NCBI RefSeq assembly: GCF_023238445.1
Contig: NZ_CP096658.1
Span: 2,666,001 to 2,730,000, forward strand
DNA: 64,000 nt
Direction: 5' to 3'
Source: Halorussus gelatinilyticus
GTDB taxonomy: Archaea; Halobacteriota; Halobacteria; Halobacteriales; Haladaptataceae
Below, piece after piece: positions 15,879 to 25,488 of the stretch; within the stretch, counting starts at the first letter, position 1; the number at the start of each line of letters is the position of its first letter. Made by a program: the position numbers and the translations under genes. The notes under the pieces were generated by a model. That model was not told the origin of the DNA. It made no database searches and saw nothing but the letters and a program-made list of their open reading frames with translations.

Positions 15879-17927
15879 ATGGCAGCACTCCCCTTCGAAC
15901 TGGCACCGGCCATCGCGGCCCTGCCGTTCGTATCGTTCCTGATCGCGTTGCTCGTCGGAGCGTTCGCTCCGCGACTGCTCCCCAAGGGCGGGGCGATTCC
16001 GGGCATCCTCGCAACGGGCGGCTCGCTCCTGCTGTCGCTGTGGGCGTTCCTGACCGTCTCGGGCGGCCAGACGTACCACGAGTACATCACGTGGGTAGCG
16101 GGCGCAGGCGAAGCGACGTTCGACCTGCATCTGGGCATTCTGCTCGACCCGCTCTCGACGATGATGCTCATCATCGTCTCGCTGGTCGCGTTCCTCGTCC
16201 ACATCTTCAGCCTCGGCTACATGAACGACGAGGGCGAGACGGGGCTGCCCCGGTACTACGCCGGTCTGGGCCTGTTCACCGCGAGCATGCTCTCGTTCGT
16301 GTTCGCGGACAACCTGCTCATGGCGTTCATGTTCTTCGAGCTGGTGGGCCTGTGTTCGTTCCTGCTCATCGGCTTCTGGTTCCGCGACGCGGCCCCGCCG
16401 AGCGCGGCGAAGAAGGCGTTCCTCGTCACCCGGTTCGGCGACTACTTCTTCCTCGTCGGACTGGTCGGCGTCTTCGCCACCTTCGGCACGTCGATGTTCG
16501 TGCCGACCGAGGGCGAACACGCGATTCACTCGTTCCCCCACATGGCCGAACTCGCCCTCCTCGAGGGCGAAACCGCCGGGATAACGACGTATCTCGGTCT
16601 CGACCCCCAGACGTGGTTCGCGGTCCTCGGACTGCTCATCCTCGGCGGCGTCGTCGGCAAGTCCGCGCAGTTCCCCCTGCACACGTGGCTGCCCGACGCC
16701 ATGGAGGGCCCGACCCCGGTCTCCGCGCTGATTCACGCGGCGACGATGGTCGCGGCGGGCGTCTACCTCGTCGCGCGCATCTACGGGTTCTACGCCCTGC
16801 TGCCGAACGTGCTGGCGCTCATCGCGTTCGTCGGCGGCTTCACGGCGCTGTTCGCGGCGACGATGGGCGTCGTCAAGAAGGAGATAAAGCAGGTGCTGGC
16901 GTACTCGACCATCTCCCAGTACGGCTACATGATGCTCGGACTGGGCGCTGGCGGCTACGTCGCGGCGACCTTCCACCTGATGACCCACGCGTTCTTCAAG
17001 GCGCTGCTGTTCCTCGGCGCGGGGTCTGTCATCATCGCGATGCACCACAACGAGAACATGTGGGACATGGGTGGCCTGAAGGACCGCATGCCCGTGACCT
17101 ACTACGCGTTCCTCTCGGGGTCGCTCGCGCTCGCGGGCATCGTCCCGTTCTCGGGCTTCTGGTCGAAGGACGAGATTCTGTTCGAGGCGCTGGCTCGCGG
17201 GATGGAGAACCCGATTCTCCTCGCCGCGTACGCGATGGGTCTGCTCGCGGTGTTCTTCACCGGGTTCTACACCTTCCGAATGGTCGCGTTGACCTTCCAC
17301 GGTGAACCCCGGTCCGACACCGCACGCGACCCCCACGGCGTGCGCTGGAACGTGAAGGGACCGCTCGCGGTCCTCGGAATTCTGGCCGCGGTGGCCGGAC
17401 TGGTCAACATGACCCCGGTCGCGGAACTGACGGGTCTGCACATCGAGTACCTGCACAACTGGCTCGGTGGCCCGCTCGAAGCGACCTCGGTCCACACCTA
17501 CACGCACATCCTCGAAGAGGCCGGCGTCCACCACGCGGAACTCTCGCCCATCCTGCCCGGCCTCGTCTCGCTGGCGCTGGCGCTCGCGGGTGCCGGACTC
17601 GCGTGGAAGCTCTACGCCGTGCCGGACCCCGACGAACACACGGACAAGCTGGGCGGCGCGAAGACGGTGTTATTCAACAACTACTACCAAGACGAGTATC
17701 AGGTCTGGCTCGCGACCGGTCTCACCCTGCCGCTGGCCCGCGCCGCGGACAAGTTCGACCAGGGCGTCATCGACGGCGTCGTGGACGGCGTCTCCAGCGT
17801 GAGCCTGACGGGTGGCGACCGCATCAAGCGAATCCAGACCGGCGTGGTGTCGAACTACGCCTTCCTGCTGACGGCGAGCTTCGTCGTCCTGCTCGTCGTT
17901 CTCGGACTCGTTGGAGGTTGGTTCTGA
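15879..17927 (+). CDS. nuoL: NADH dehydrogenase-like complex subunit L (antiporter-like)
   Basis: 682-residue antiporter-like subunit at the distal end of the membrane arm. Key blocks: MFFELVGLCSFLLIGFWF with the conserved Glu, FPLHTWLPDAMEGPTPVSAL and LIHAATMVAAGVYLVAR, IKQVLAYSTISQYGYMMLG with the half-channel lysine, and the long C-terminal part that includes the lateral helix and the final membrane anchor. It belongs to the same operon with only 4 nt after nuoK. Confidence 0.94.
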   Translation: MAALPFELAPAIAALPFVSFLIALLVGAFAPRLLPKGGAIPGILATGGSLLLSLWAFLTVSGGQTYHEYITWVAGAGEATFDLHLGILLDPLSTMMLIIVSLVAFLVHIFSLGYMNDEGETGLPRYYAGLGLFTASMLSFVFADNLLMAFMFFELVGLCSFLLIGFWFRDAAPPSAAKKAFLVTRFGDYFFLVGLVGVFATFGTSMFVPTEGEHAIHSFPHMAELALLEGETAGITTYLGLDPQTWFAVLGLLILGGVVGKSAQFPLHTWLPDAMEGPTPVSALIHAATMVAAGVYLVARIYGFYALLPNVLALIAFVGGFTALFAATMGVVKKEIKQVLAYSTISQYGYMMLGLGAGGYVAATFHLMTHAFFKALLFLGAGSVIIAMHHNENMWDMGGLKDRMPVTYYAFLSGSLALAGIVPFSGFWSKDEILFEALARGMENPILLAAYAMGLLAVFFTGFYTFRMVALTFHGEPRSDTARDPHGVRWNVKGPLAVLGILAAVAGLVNMTPVAELTGLHIEYLHNWLGGPLEATSVHTYTHILEEAGVHHAELSPILPGLVSLALALAGAGLAWKLYAVPDPDEHTDKLGGAKTVLFNNYYQDEYQVWLATGLTLPLARAADKFDQGVIDGVVDGVSSVSLTGGDRIKRIQTGVVSNYAFLLTASFVVLLVVLGLVGGWF

Positions 17928-19457
17928 ATGTGGATTGAAGCACTCATCGCGGTGACGCTGGTGAGCGCGTTCGCGGTGGTCCTCGCCCCGAACAAGGTGG
18001 CGGGCAAGCTCGCGTTCGCGCTCAGCCTGCTCCCGCTCGTCGGGAGCCTCTGGATGTACAGCACGTACGAGGCCAGCGGTAACGCCCTCTTGGAGGGCAG
18101 CGAACTGGCCTTCGAGACGAACGCAGAGTGGGTCACCGCGGGACCGTACGCGCTGAACTGGCACGTCGGTCTCGACGGCATCAGCATGCCGCTGGTCGCG
18201 CTGACCACGGTGCTGACGTCGCTGGCCCTGCTGGCGTCGTGGACCCCCATCGACGAGCGTCAGAGCCAGTTCTACGGCCTGATGCTGTTCCTGGAGGCGA
18301 GCCTGTTGGGCGTCTTCTCGGCGCTCGACTTCTTCGTCTGGTTCGTCTTCTGGGAGATGGTGCTGGTCCCGATGTACGTTCTCATCGGCGTCTGGGGCGG
18401 CCCGCGCCGCAAGTACGCGGCCATCAAGATGTTCGTCTACACGAACATCGCGTCCCTCGTGATGTTCATCGGGTTCATCGCGCTGGTGTTCGGGCTCGGC
18501 GACTCGGTGACGAGCCTCGACATGCCCGCCATCGCGCAGGCGCTCCGCGCGGGCGAACTCGGCGGTCTCGGCCCGGTCAGCGCGGGCACCCTGAAGGTGG
18601 CGGCGTTCGTCGCCATGTTCGCCGGGTTCGCGGTGAAGGTCCCGGTCGTCCCGTTCCACACGTGGCTGCCGGACGCCCACGTCGAGGCCCCGACGCCGGT
18701 CTCCATCATGCTGGCCGGGGTCCTGCTGAAGATGGGTACATACGCCCTGCTCCGGTTCAACTTCACGATGCTGCCGAACGTGGCGCAGAACAACGCGCCC
18801 ATCATCGCGCTGTTCGCGGTCGTCAGCGTCATCTACGGCGCGATGCTGGCGCTGGCCCAGTCGGACCTCAAGCGCATCGTGGCGTACTCCTCGGTCTCCT
18901 CGATGGGGTACGTGATTCTGGGCCTCGTCGCGTACACGCTGTACGGCATGGGCGGCGCGACCTTCCAGATGGTCGCCCACGGTCTCATCTCGGGACTGAT
19001 GTTCATGTCGGTCGGCGTCATCTACAACACGACCCACACCCGGATGGTCTCGGACATGTCCGGGCTGGCGAGCAAGATGCCGTTCACCGTCGCGGTGTTC
19101 GTCGCGGGCGCGTTCGGCTACATGGGCCTGCCGCTGATGGCCGGCTTCGCCGCGGAGCTGTTCATCTTCCTCGGCTCGTTCGGCGCGTTCGCCGGCTCGG
19201 TGTGGTTCACGGCCGCCGCGATGTTCGGCATCGTCGTGGTCGCGGGCTACCTCCTGTTCGCCATGCAGCGCACGCTGTTCGGACCGTTCGAGTTGGAGAC
19301 CGACTACGAGGTCGGCCCGGCCGCGTTCCACGACGTGGCCCCGCTCGTGGTCCTCATCCTGCTGGTCATCCTGCTGGGCGTCGAACCGAGTATCTTCTAC
19401 ACGATGATTCAGGACGCAGTGAATCCGCTGGTTCCGCCGGTCGGAGGTGGTGCATAG
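17928..19457 (+). CDS. nuoM: NADH dehydrogenase-like complex subunit M (antiporter-like)
   Basis: 509-residue proton-pumping subunit. Recognised by FVFWEMVLVPMYVLIGVWGG (conserved Glu), VPVVPFHTWLPDAHVEAPTP followed by VSIMLAGVLLKMGTYALLRF, and LKRIVAYSSVSSMGYVILG. It starts immediately after the nuoL stop with no intervening base, and nuoN starts immediately after its own stop. Confidence 0.95.
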   Translation: MWIEALIAVTLVSAFAVVLAPNKVAGKLAFALSLLPLVGSLWMYSTYEASGNALLEGSELAFETNAEWVTAGPYALNWHVGLDGISMPLVALTTVLTSLALLASWTPIDERQSQFYGLMLFLEASLLGVFSALDFFVWFVFWEMVLVPMYVLIGVWGGPRRKYAAIKMFVYTNIASLVMFIGFIALVFGLGDSVTSLDMPAIAQALRAGELGGLGPVSAGTLKVAAFVAMFAGFAVKVPVVPFHTWLPDAHVEAPTPVSIMLAGVLLKMGTYALLRFNFTMLPNVAQNNAPIIALFAVVSVIYGAMLALAQSDLKRIVAYSSVSSMGYVILGLVAYTLYGMGGATFQMVAHGLISGLMFMSVGVIYNTTHTRMVSDMSGLASKMPFTVAVFVAGAFGYMGLPLMAGFAAELFIFLGSFGAFAGSVWFTAAAMFGIVVVAGYLLFAMQRTLFGPFELETDYEVGPAAFHDVAPLVVLILLVILLGVEPSIFYTMIQDAVNPLVPPVGGGA

Positions 19458-20951
19458 ATGGCGTTCCAACTACCGACGTGGATGGCGCTCGGTCCGACGC
19501 TCGCGCTCGCGCTGACCGGTCTCCTGCTGTTGGTGTTCGACAGCATCACGCCCAGTTCGACCGACCGGGGGCTGCTGGCCGGGACCGCGACTCTCGGGTC
19601 GCTGGTCGCGGTCGGTCTCTCGGCGTGGTACCTGCTGGCTGGCACGGGCAGCGAGCCGATCGTCCTCTACGGAGACGCGCTCGTCGTCGACACGATGAGC
19701 CTGTTCTTCACCTTCGTGTTCGCCAGCGTGACCGCGCTGGTGTCGGTCGCTAGCTTCGACTACCTGCGCGACCACTCCTACCAGGCGGAGTACTACGCGC
19801 TGGTCACGCTCGCCGCGACGGGGATGACGCTGATGGCGTCCGCGAACAGCCTCGCGGTCGTGTTCGTCAGCCTCGAACTCTCCAGCCTGCCGTCGTTCGC
19901 GCTGGTCGCCATCCTCAAGAGGAACCGCGGGAGCGTCGAGGCCGGACTCAAGTACTTCCTCATCGGAGCGCTGTCGTCGGCCATCCTCGCCTACGGCATC
20001 AGTCTGGTCTACGGCGTCACCGGTTCGCTCCTGCTGCCCGAAATCGCCAGTTCGGTCGGCGGAACCGACCTGACCGGCGTGCTGGGGCTGGGCGTCCTGA
20101 TGATGCTCGGCGGGTTCGCCTACAAGACCTCCGTGGTGCCGTTCCACTTCTGGGCACCCGAGGCCTACGAAGGCGCGCCCGCGCCCATCTCGGCGTTCCT
20201 CTCGTCGGCCTCGAAGGCCGCCGGGTTCGCCGTCGCGTTCCGCGTGTTCGTCGTCGCGTTCCCCATCCAGCAGTTGGTCACGGGAGCCGCGACGGGCGTG
20301 GACTGGGTCCTCGCGGCCCAGATTCTCGCCGTCGTGACGATGACGCTCGGTAACTTCGCGGCCGCCACGCAGGACACGGTCAAGCGGATGCTCGCGTACT
20401 CGTCGGTCGGGCACGCGGGCTACGTCCTCATCGGTCTCGCCGCGCTGTCGGGCGGGAACAACGCGTTCGTGCTGGCCGGCGGGATGAGCCACCTGCTCGT
20501 CTACGGGTTCATGAACACGGGCGCGTTCCTGTTCATCGCCCTGACCGAGTACTGGTCGGTCGGCCGCCGGTTCGAGGACTTCAACGGGCTGGCCTCGCAG
20601 GCACCGTTCGCCTGCACGGTCATGACCCTGTTCCTGTTCAACCTCGCGGGCCTGCCGGTCGGCGGCGGGTTCATGAGCAAGTACTTCCTGTTCGGCGCCG
20701 CGGTCGGTGCCGGATTCTGGTGGCTCGCGGCCGTGGGTGCCATCAACAGCGCGCTGTCGCTGTACTACTACTCGCGCGTCGTGAAGGCGATGTGGATAGA
20801 GGACGCCTCGGGCGAGTTCGACATCGAGTCCAAGCCCGCGGGCCTCTACGCCGCGCTGGCCGCCGCCGCCGTCGTGACCGTGCTGCTGTTGCCCGGATTC
20901 GGTCCGGTCTGGCAGTACGCGACCGAGGCCGCCGAGGCCATCGTGGCCTGA
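19458..20951 (+). CDS. nuoN: NADH dehydrogenase-like complex subunit N (antiporter-like)
   Basis: 497-residue proton-pumping subunit, last gene of the operon. Features: SLELSSLPSFALVAILKR with the half-channel Glu, YKTSVVPFHFWAPEAYEGAP and KRMLAYSSVGHAGYVLIGL. The operon ends here; a T5 run at 20981-20985 follows the stop. No nuoE, nuoF or nuoG lies next to it. Confidence 0.94.
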   Translation: MAFQLPTWMALGPTLALALTGLLLLVFDSITPSSTDRGLLAGTATLGSLVAVGLSAWYLLAGTGSEPIVLYGDALVVDTMSLFFTFVFASVTALVSVASFDYLRDHSYQAEYYALVTLAATGMTLMASANSLAVVFVSLELSSLPSFALVAILKRNRGSVEAGLKYFLIGALSSAILAYGISLVYGVTGSLLLPEIASSVGGTDLTGVLGLGVLMMLGGFAYKTSVVPFHFWAPEAYEGAPAPISAFLSSASKAAGFAVAFRVFVVAFPIQQLVTGAATGVDWVLAAQILAVVTMTLGNFAAATQDTVKRMLAYSSVGHAGYVLIGLAALSGGNNAFVLAGGMSHLLVYGFMNTGAFLFIALTEYWSVGRRFEDFNGLASQAPFACTVMTLFLFNLAGLPVGGGFMSKYFLFGAAVGAGFWWLAAVGAINSALSLYYYSRVVKAMWIEDASGEFDIESKPAGLYAALAAAAVVTVLLLPGFGPVWQYATEAAEAIVA

Positions 20952-20980
20952 CGGAGCGACCTCGACTCTTCGCGGTTCGA

Positions 20981-20985
20981 TTTTT
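20981..20985 (+). terminator. T-run terminator after the nuo operon
   Basis: TTTTT about 30 nt after the nuoN stop in otherwise GC-rich DNA. Oligo-T tracts act as archaeal intrinsic terminators; no hairpin is required. Confidence 0.35.
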
Positions 20986-21121
20986 CCGGTCTGTTTCTCG
21001 CCGAGCCGCCGCGACGCCGAGACTCTGAGACCGCGAGACCGGTCGAAAAACTCCGTACGCCGACCGCAAAGCGACCGTAGACGGTAGACTTTAGGCCGCG
21101 CAACGGGAACCCGCGGGTAGA

Positions 21122-22612
21122 ATGGTTTCGCGGCTGGTGCTGGGGTGTGGAACCGTCGGTCAGACCCTCGTAGAGGCGATAGCCGACGGCGAACACAGCA
21201 TGCTGGTCGTAGACGACGCCGAGAGCCGCATCGACGCGCTCCGCGAGGAGGGCGTCTCCGCGACGCTCGGGGACCCGACCGACCGCGAGACCGTGCGCGC
21301 GGGTGTCGAGGGCGCGGAAGTCGTCGTCGTCGCCGACCGCGACCCCGCGGCCAACCGCGAGGCCGCCGAACTCGCGGCGGAGCTGTTCCCCGAGGCGTAC
21401 ATCATCGGCTACCTCGGCGAGGACTGCGACTCCGACCAGCGCGAGACGATAGCCGCGCTGGCCGACCACGTCATCGACCCGACCGCAGCGTTGGTCGAGC
21501 AGGTGCTGGCGGTGGCGACCGGCGACCACGCGATTCGGACCGTCAACCTCCGGCGGGCGATTCGACGCATCGACGGCACGCTCGCGGTGTTCATGCACGA
21601 CAACCCCGACCCCGACGCCATCGCCAGCGCGGTCGCGCTCTGTCGCGTCGCCGAGGAGATCGGCGTCGAGGCGGTCCCCTGCTACTTCGGCGACATCTCC
21701 CATCAGGAGAACCGGGCGTTCGTCAACCTGCTGGAGTTGGACCTCCGGAACTTCGCGGCGGGCGAGGCGGTGGACTTCGAGGAGTTCGGCGGCATCGCGC
21801 TCGTCGACCACTCCCGGCCGGGCGTCAACGACCAACTGCCCGAAGACACCGAGGTGGACATCGTTATCGACCACCATCCGCCGAAGGAGCCCCCCGAAGC
21901 CGACTTCGTGGACCTCCGGAGCGACGTGGGCGCGACCTCGACCCTGCTGGCCGAACACATCCAGCGGCTCGGCATCGACCTCTCCGAGGAGGTGGCGACC
22001 GGTCTCCTCTACGGCATCCGCGTGGACACGAAGGACTTCTCGCGGGAGGTCTCGACCGCCGACTTCGAGGCGGCGTCGCACCTCCTGCCCCACGCCGACG
22101 TGGGGACGCTCGAACGGGTCGAGAGCCCGTCGGTCAGCCCCGACACGTTCGAGACCATCGCGCGCGCCATCCGGAATCGCCGCGTCGAGGGGACCGTGCT
22201 GGCGTCCTGCGTCGGGTCGCTGTCGGACCGCGACGCGCTCGCGCAGGCGGCCGACCACCTGCTCGACATGGAGTCCATCACGACGACGCTGGTCTACGGG
22301 TTCCGCGACGGCACGGTGTACGTCTCGGCGCGCGCCCGCGGGACCGACGTGGACCTCGGCGAGACGCTCCGTTCGGCGTTCGACCAGATCGGGAGCGCGG
22401 GCGGCCACGCCGACATGGCGGGCGCCCAGATTCCGCTCGGTCTCCTCGGCGCGGTCGAAGACGAAGAGGAGGCCTCGCTCACGACCGTCGTCAGCGACGT
22501 CATCACCTCGCGGTTCTTCGAGACGATTCGATCGACGCCGGGAAGCGACGGCGAGTACGCCCACGGCGGCGACGCGAGTTTCGAGGCGACCGTCGTCGAC
22601 CCGGAGGACTGA
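21122..22612 (+). CDS. RCK_N (TrkA-N) domain fused to DHH-DHHA1 phosphoesterase
   Basis: 496-residue cytosolic protein. Residues 1-140 form a Rossmann RCK_N domain with LGCGTVGQTL and an acidic VVDDAE strand end, as in K+ channel regulators. Residues 150-320 are a DHH domain: HDNPDPDAIAS, LVDHS and the motif D250-H251-H252. A DHHA1 domain follows with GGH at 427-429. DHH-DHHA1 enzymes cleave nanoRNA, pAp or cyclic dinucleotides with Mn2+. The fusion suggests nucleotide- or potassium-linked control, but the substrate is inferred. CTTTAGG lies about 33 nt upstream of the ATG. It stands alone after nuo. Confidence 0.85.
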   Translation: MVSRLVLGCGTVGQTLVEAIADGEHSMLVVDDAESRIDALREEGVSATLGDPTDRETVRAGVEGAEVVVVADRDPAANREAAELAAELFPEAYIIGYLGEDCDSDQRETIAALADHVIDPTAALVEQVLAVATGDHAIRTVNLRRAIRRIDGTLAVFMHDNPDPDAIASAVALCRVAEEIGVEAVPCYFGDISHQENRAFVNLLELDLRNFAAGEAVDFEEFGGIALVDHSRPGVNDQLPEDTEVDIVIDHHPPKEPPEADFVDLRSDVGATSTLLAEHIQRLGIDLSEEVATGLLYGIRVDTKDFSREVSTADFEAASHLLPHADVGTLERVESPSVSPDTFETIARAIRNRRVEGTVLASCVGSLSDRDALAQAADHLLDMESITTTLVYGFRDGTVYVSARARGTDVDLGETLRSAFDQIGSAGGHADMAGAQIPLGLLGAVEDEEEASLTTVVSDVITSRFFETIRSTPGSDGEYAHGGDASFEATVVDPED

Positions 22613-22898
22613 CCGGCGAGCGCCGTTCCGAGACCGTACTCACACGTCTGAGAACTCCCTAAACTCGTTTCGGAACGGCAGAACACAGTTTCATCCGTGG
22701 GCGACGCGGTGCTGTGCGTTACGTTTCGAGAGGCGTCGGCATCGGTTCGTTTCGCGGTCACCACACGGTAGCGGTCACGGTGCAGAGCGGTGACGGCAAC
22801 GACTTCCGCAGCGCCGCAAGCCGACGTTCCCGCCGTCCACCGTCCCGGCCCCGAAAACGCCCACCAAGTATTCCTCCGAAAATCACGTCAGGAGTGCC

Positions 22899-23195
22899 AT
22901 GAGCATCACGCAGTCGATGCACGACATCGACCGCGCCGTCCGGGACGTCGGAACCCGAGACGAGTACGAGGCTGACGAGGAAGGCCGGTCGCCTCGACGG
23001 GTCTACGAGAGGTCCATCGAGGAGGTCGGCGAGGTCGCGGGCAAGACGGAAGCCGAGCGCATGGCGTTGTGGATAGAGACGACGATTCGGAACGAGCAGG
23101 CGCTCCCCTCCGCCGAGCGCGTCCGCGAGGAGGGCGCGGACATCTGCCGCGACGTGGACGAGTCGGTGTCGGGGAACGACTGGCTGAACGCGTGA
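22899..23195 (+). CDS. Small haloarchaeal hypothetical protein, paralogue of the protein at 516-806
   Basis: 98-residue acidic cytoplasmic protein of unknown function. A GGAG ribosome-binding site lies 4 nt before the ATG. Predicted helices around VYERSIEEVGEV and MALWIETTIR precede the C-terminal block PSAERVRE...ICRD...VSGNDW, which matches the protein at 516-806 in order and spacing. It stands alone between the phosphoesterase and the acetyl-CoA synthetase on the opposite strand. Confidence 0.78.
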   Translation: MSITQSMHDIDRAVRDVGTRDEYEADEEGRSPRRVYERSIEEVGEVAGKTEAERMALWIETTIRNEQALPSAERVREEGADICRDVDESVSGNDWLNA

Positions 23196-23337
23196 GAGTC
23201 GGATTTACAGCCACAGCGTCGAAAGGGTAGAACGCCTCGAAGGCCCCCGGTCGCTGCCGGTCGCTCAGACGACTGCACCGACGCCAGCGACCGGTCCCTT
23301 TACCCCGCCCGGCGGTAGTGTGCGTCGGCGAACGCCC

Positions 23338-25329
23338 TCAGTCCCCGCCGACCTTCCGCTGGATGTCCTCGACGACGTCCGGGTTTCGGAGCGTGCTTGT
23401 GTTGCCCAACTCCTCGCCGTTGGCGATGTCCTCCAGCAGGCGTCGCATTATCTTGCCCGAGCGCGTCTTCGGGAGTTCGGGCGTGAAGACGACCTGTTCG
23501 GGCCGAGCGATGGGACCGATTGCGTCCTCGACGCCCTCCTCGATGCGCGAGCGCATCTCGTCGTCCTCGTCGTAGCCGTCTTCGGTGATGACGTAGGCGT
23601 AGACCGCTTCGCCCTTCACGTCGTGTTTACCGCCGACGACCGCGGCCTCCGCGACGCCCTCGACGCCGACGATTGCGCTCTCGATCTCCATCGTGCCGAG
23701 GCGGTGGCCCGAGACGTTGAGTACGTCGTCCACGCGCCCGAGGACGGTGATGTACCCGTCGTCGTCTATCTTCGCGCCGTCCTCGGGGAAGTACACCCAA
23801 TCGTCCATGTCGTCGGACTGGGTGTCGGAGTACTCCGCCCAGTACTCCTCGATGTAGCGCTCGTCGTTCTGGTACAGCGTCCGGAGCATCCCCGGCCACG
23901 GCTTCTGGACGGTCAGATAGCCCGCCTCGCCGGGGGCGACCTCGTCGCCGTTGGGGTCCACGACCTGCGCGTCCACGCCCGGCAGGGGCGGTCCCGCAGA
24001 GCCGGGTTTCATCGTCTTGACGCCGGGCAGGGTCGTGACCATCATCCCGCCGGTCTCGGTCTGCCACCACGTGTCCACGATGGGGCAGGACTCGTCGCCG
24101 ACGTGCTTGTAGTACCACTTCCACGCCTTCGGGTTGATGGGTTCGCCGACCGTCCCGAGCAAGCGCAGCGAGGAGAGGTCGTGCTGCTCGGGGTACTGGC
24201 TACCCCACTTCATGAACGCCCGAATCGCGGTCGGCGCGGTGTAGAGTTGCGTCGTCTCGTACTCCTCGATTATCTCCCACAAGCGGTCGCGCTCGGGGTG
24301 GTCGGGCGTGCCCTCGTACATCATCGTCGTCGTGCCCAAGGCCAGCGGGCCGTAGACGATGTAGGAGTGGCCGGTGATCCAGCCGATGTCCGCCGAGCAG
24401 AAGTAGGTGTCCTCGGGTTTGACGTCCAGTACCGCCTGCGAAGTCCACGCGGTCCACGCGAGGTAGCCCCCGGTCGTGTGCTTGACGCCCTTCGGTTGAC
24501 CGGTCGTGCCGGAGGTGTACATCAGGAACAGCATGTCCTCGGCGTCGCGCGAGACCGGTTCGACCTCCGCGCCCGACTGTTCGTCCACGAGGTCCCGATA
24601 GTAGCGTTCGTTCGACTCCAAGTCGTGGCCGTGGCCGTGTTCGCCGAGTCGGTCCACGACCACCACGTCCGACACGTCGTGGCCCACGTCGCCCAGTCCT
24701 TCGCGGGTCTTCTCGTAGTGGTCGAGGGGGTCGCCGCGCCGATAGTAGCCGTTCGCGGTGACCAGATACTCGGAGTCGGCCGACTCCATCCGGGTCGCCA
24801 GCGCCTCCGCGGAGAAGCCGGCGAAGACGACCGAGTGGGGTGCGCCGATGCGCGCGCAGGCCAGCATGGCGATGGGTAACTCCGGAATCATCGGCATGTA
24901 CATCGTTACCACGTCGTCCTCGCCGACGCCCAACTCCTTCAGCGCGGCCGCGAACTCGTTGACCTCGCGGTGCAACTCCTCGTAGGTGTACGTTCGATTC
25001 TCCTCGTCGGTGGGTTCGCCGACCCACTCGATGGCGGCCTCGTCACCGCGCTCGTCCAGATGTCGGTCCAGACAGTTCGCCGAGGCGTTGAGCTTCCCGC
25101 CGGTGAACCACTCGTAGAACGGCGGGTTCGAGGCGTCCAGCACCTCGTCGTACGACTCGTCCCAGTCCAAGAGTTCGGCCGCCCGCTCCCAGCACTCGGG
25201 CCAGTCTTCCTCGAACTCGTCGTAGATGGAATCGTCGGAGACGTTCGCCTGCGATACGAACTCCGCTGGCGGCTCGAACTCGTCTTGCTCTTCGAGCCGT
25301 GCTTCGAGTTCGGCGGTATCTTCGGACAT
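23338..25329 (-). CDS. acs: Acetyl-CoA synthetase (AMP-forming)
   Basis: 663-residue enzyme activating acetate with ATP and CoA to acetyl-CoA in the cytosol. Motifs: AEP block YTSGTTGQPKGVKH (ATP phosphates), VDTWWQTETGG (acyl pocket with the Trp pair typical of acetate specificity), YFPEDGAKIDDDGYITVLGR (ATP ribose) and the C-terminal PKTRSGKIMRR lysine that is acetylated in bacteria. The ATG at 25329 is chosen over a GTG at 25350 because the TATA box CTTTATT (25361-25367, minus strand) would be too close to the latter. Confidence 0.95.
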   Translation of the reverse strand: MSEDTAELEARLEEQDEFEPPAEFVSQANVSDDSIYDEFEEDWPECWERAAELLDWDESYDEVLDASNPPFYEWFTGGKLNASANCLDRHLDERGDEAAIEWVGEPTDEENRTYTYEELHREVNEFAAALKELGVGEDDVVTMYMPMIPELPIAMLACARIGAPHSVVFAGFSAEALATRMESADSEYLVTANGYYRRGDPLDHYEKTREGLGDVGHDVSDVVVVDRLGEHGHGHDLESNERYYRDLVDEQSGAEVEPVSRDAEDMLFLMYTSGTTGQPKGVKHTTGGYLAWTAWTSQAVLDVKPEDTYFCSADIGWITGHSYIVYGPLALGTTTMMYEGTPDHPERDRLWEIIEEYETTQLYTAPTAIRAFMKWGSQYPEQHDLSSLRLLGTVGEPINPKAWKWYYKHVGDESCPIVDTWWQTETGGMMVTTLPGVKTMKPGSAGPPLPGVDAQVVDPNGDEVAPGEAGYLTVQKPWPGMLRTLYQNDERYIEEYWAEYSDTQSDDMDDWVYFPEDGAKIDDDGYITVLGRVDDVLNVSGHRLGTMEIESAIVGVEGVAEAAVVGGKHDVKGEAVYAYVITEDGYDEDDEMRSRIEEGVEDAIGPIARPEQVVFTPELPKTRSGKIMRRLLEDIANGEELGNTSTLRNPDVVEDIQRKVGGD

Positions 25330-25488
25330 GAGTTCAGTTCGAATACTCACTCAGGAGAGCAATAAAGGTTGCCGCGAGTTAGCACGCCAGAATCCGCGGA
25401 AAGCGCGCCTGTCCGTCGCACCGAGTCCGGAAACGCCGCGTTACACCTCTCGTTTGCGACGTGTCCGCTGTCGGATACTCCCGACTGC

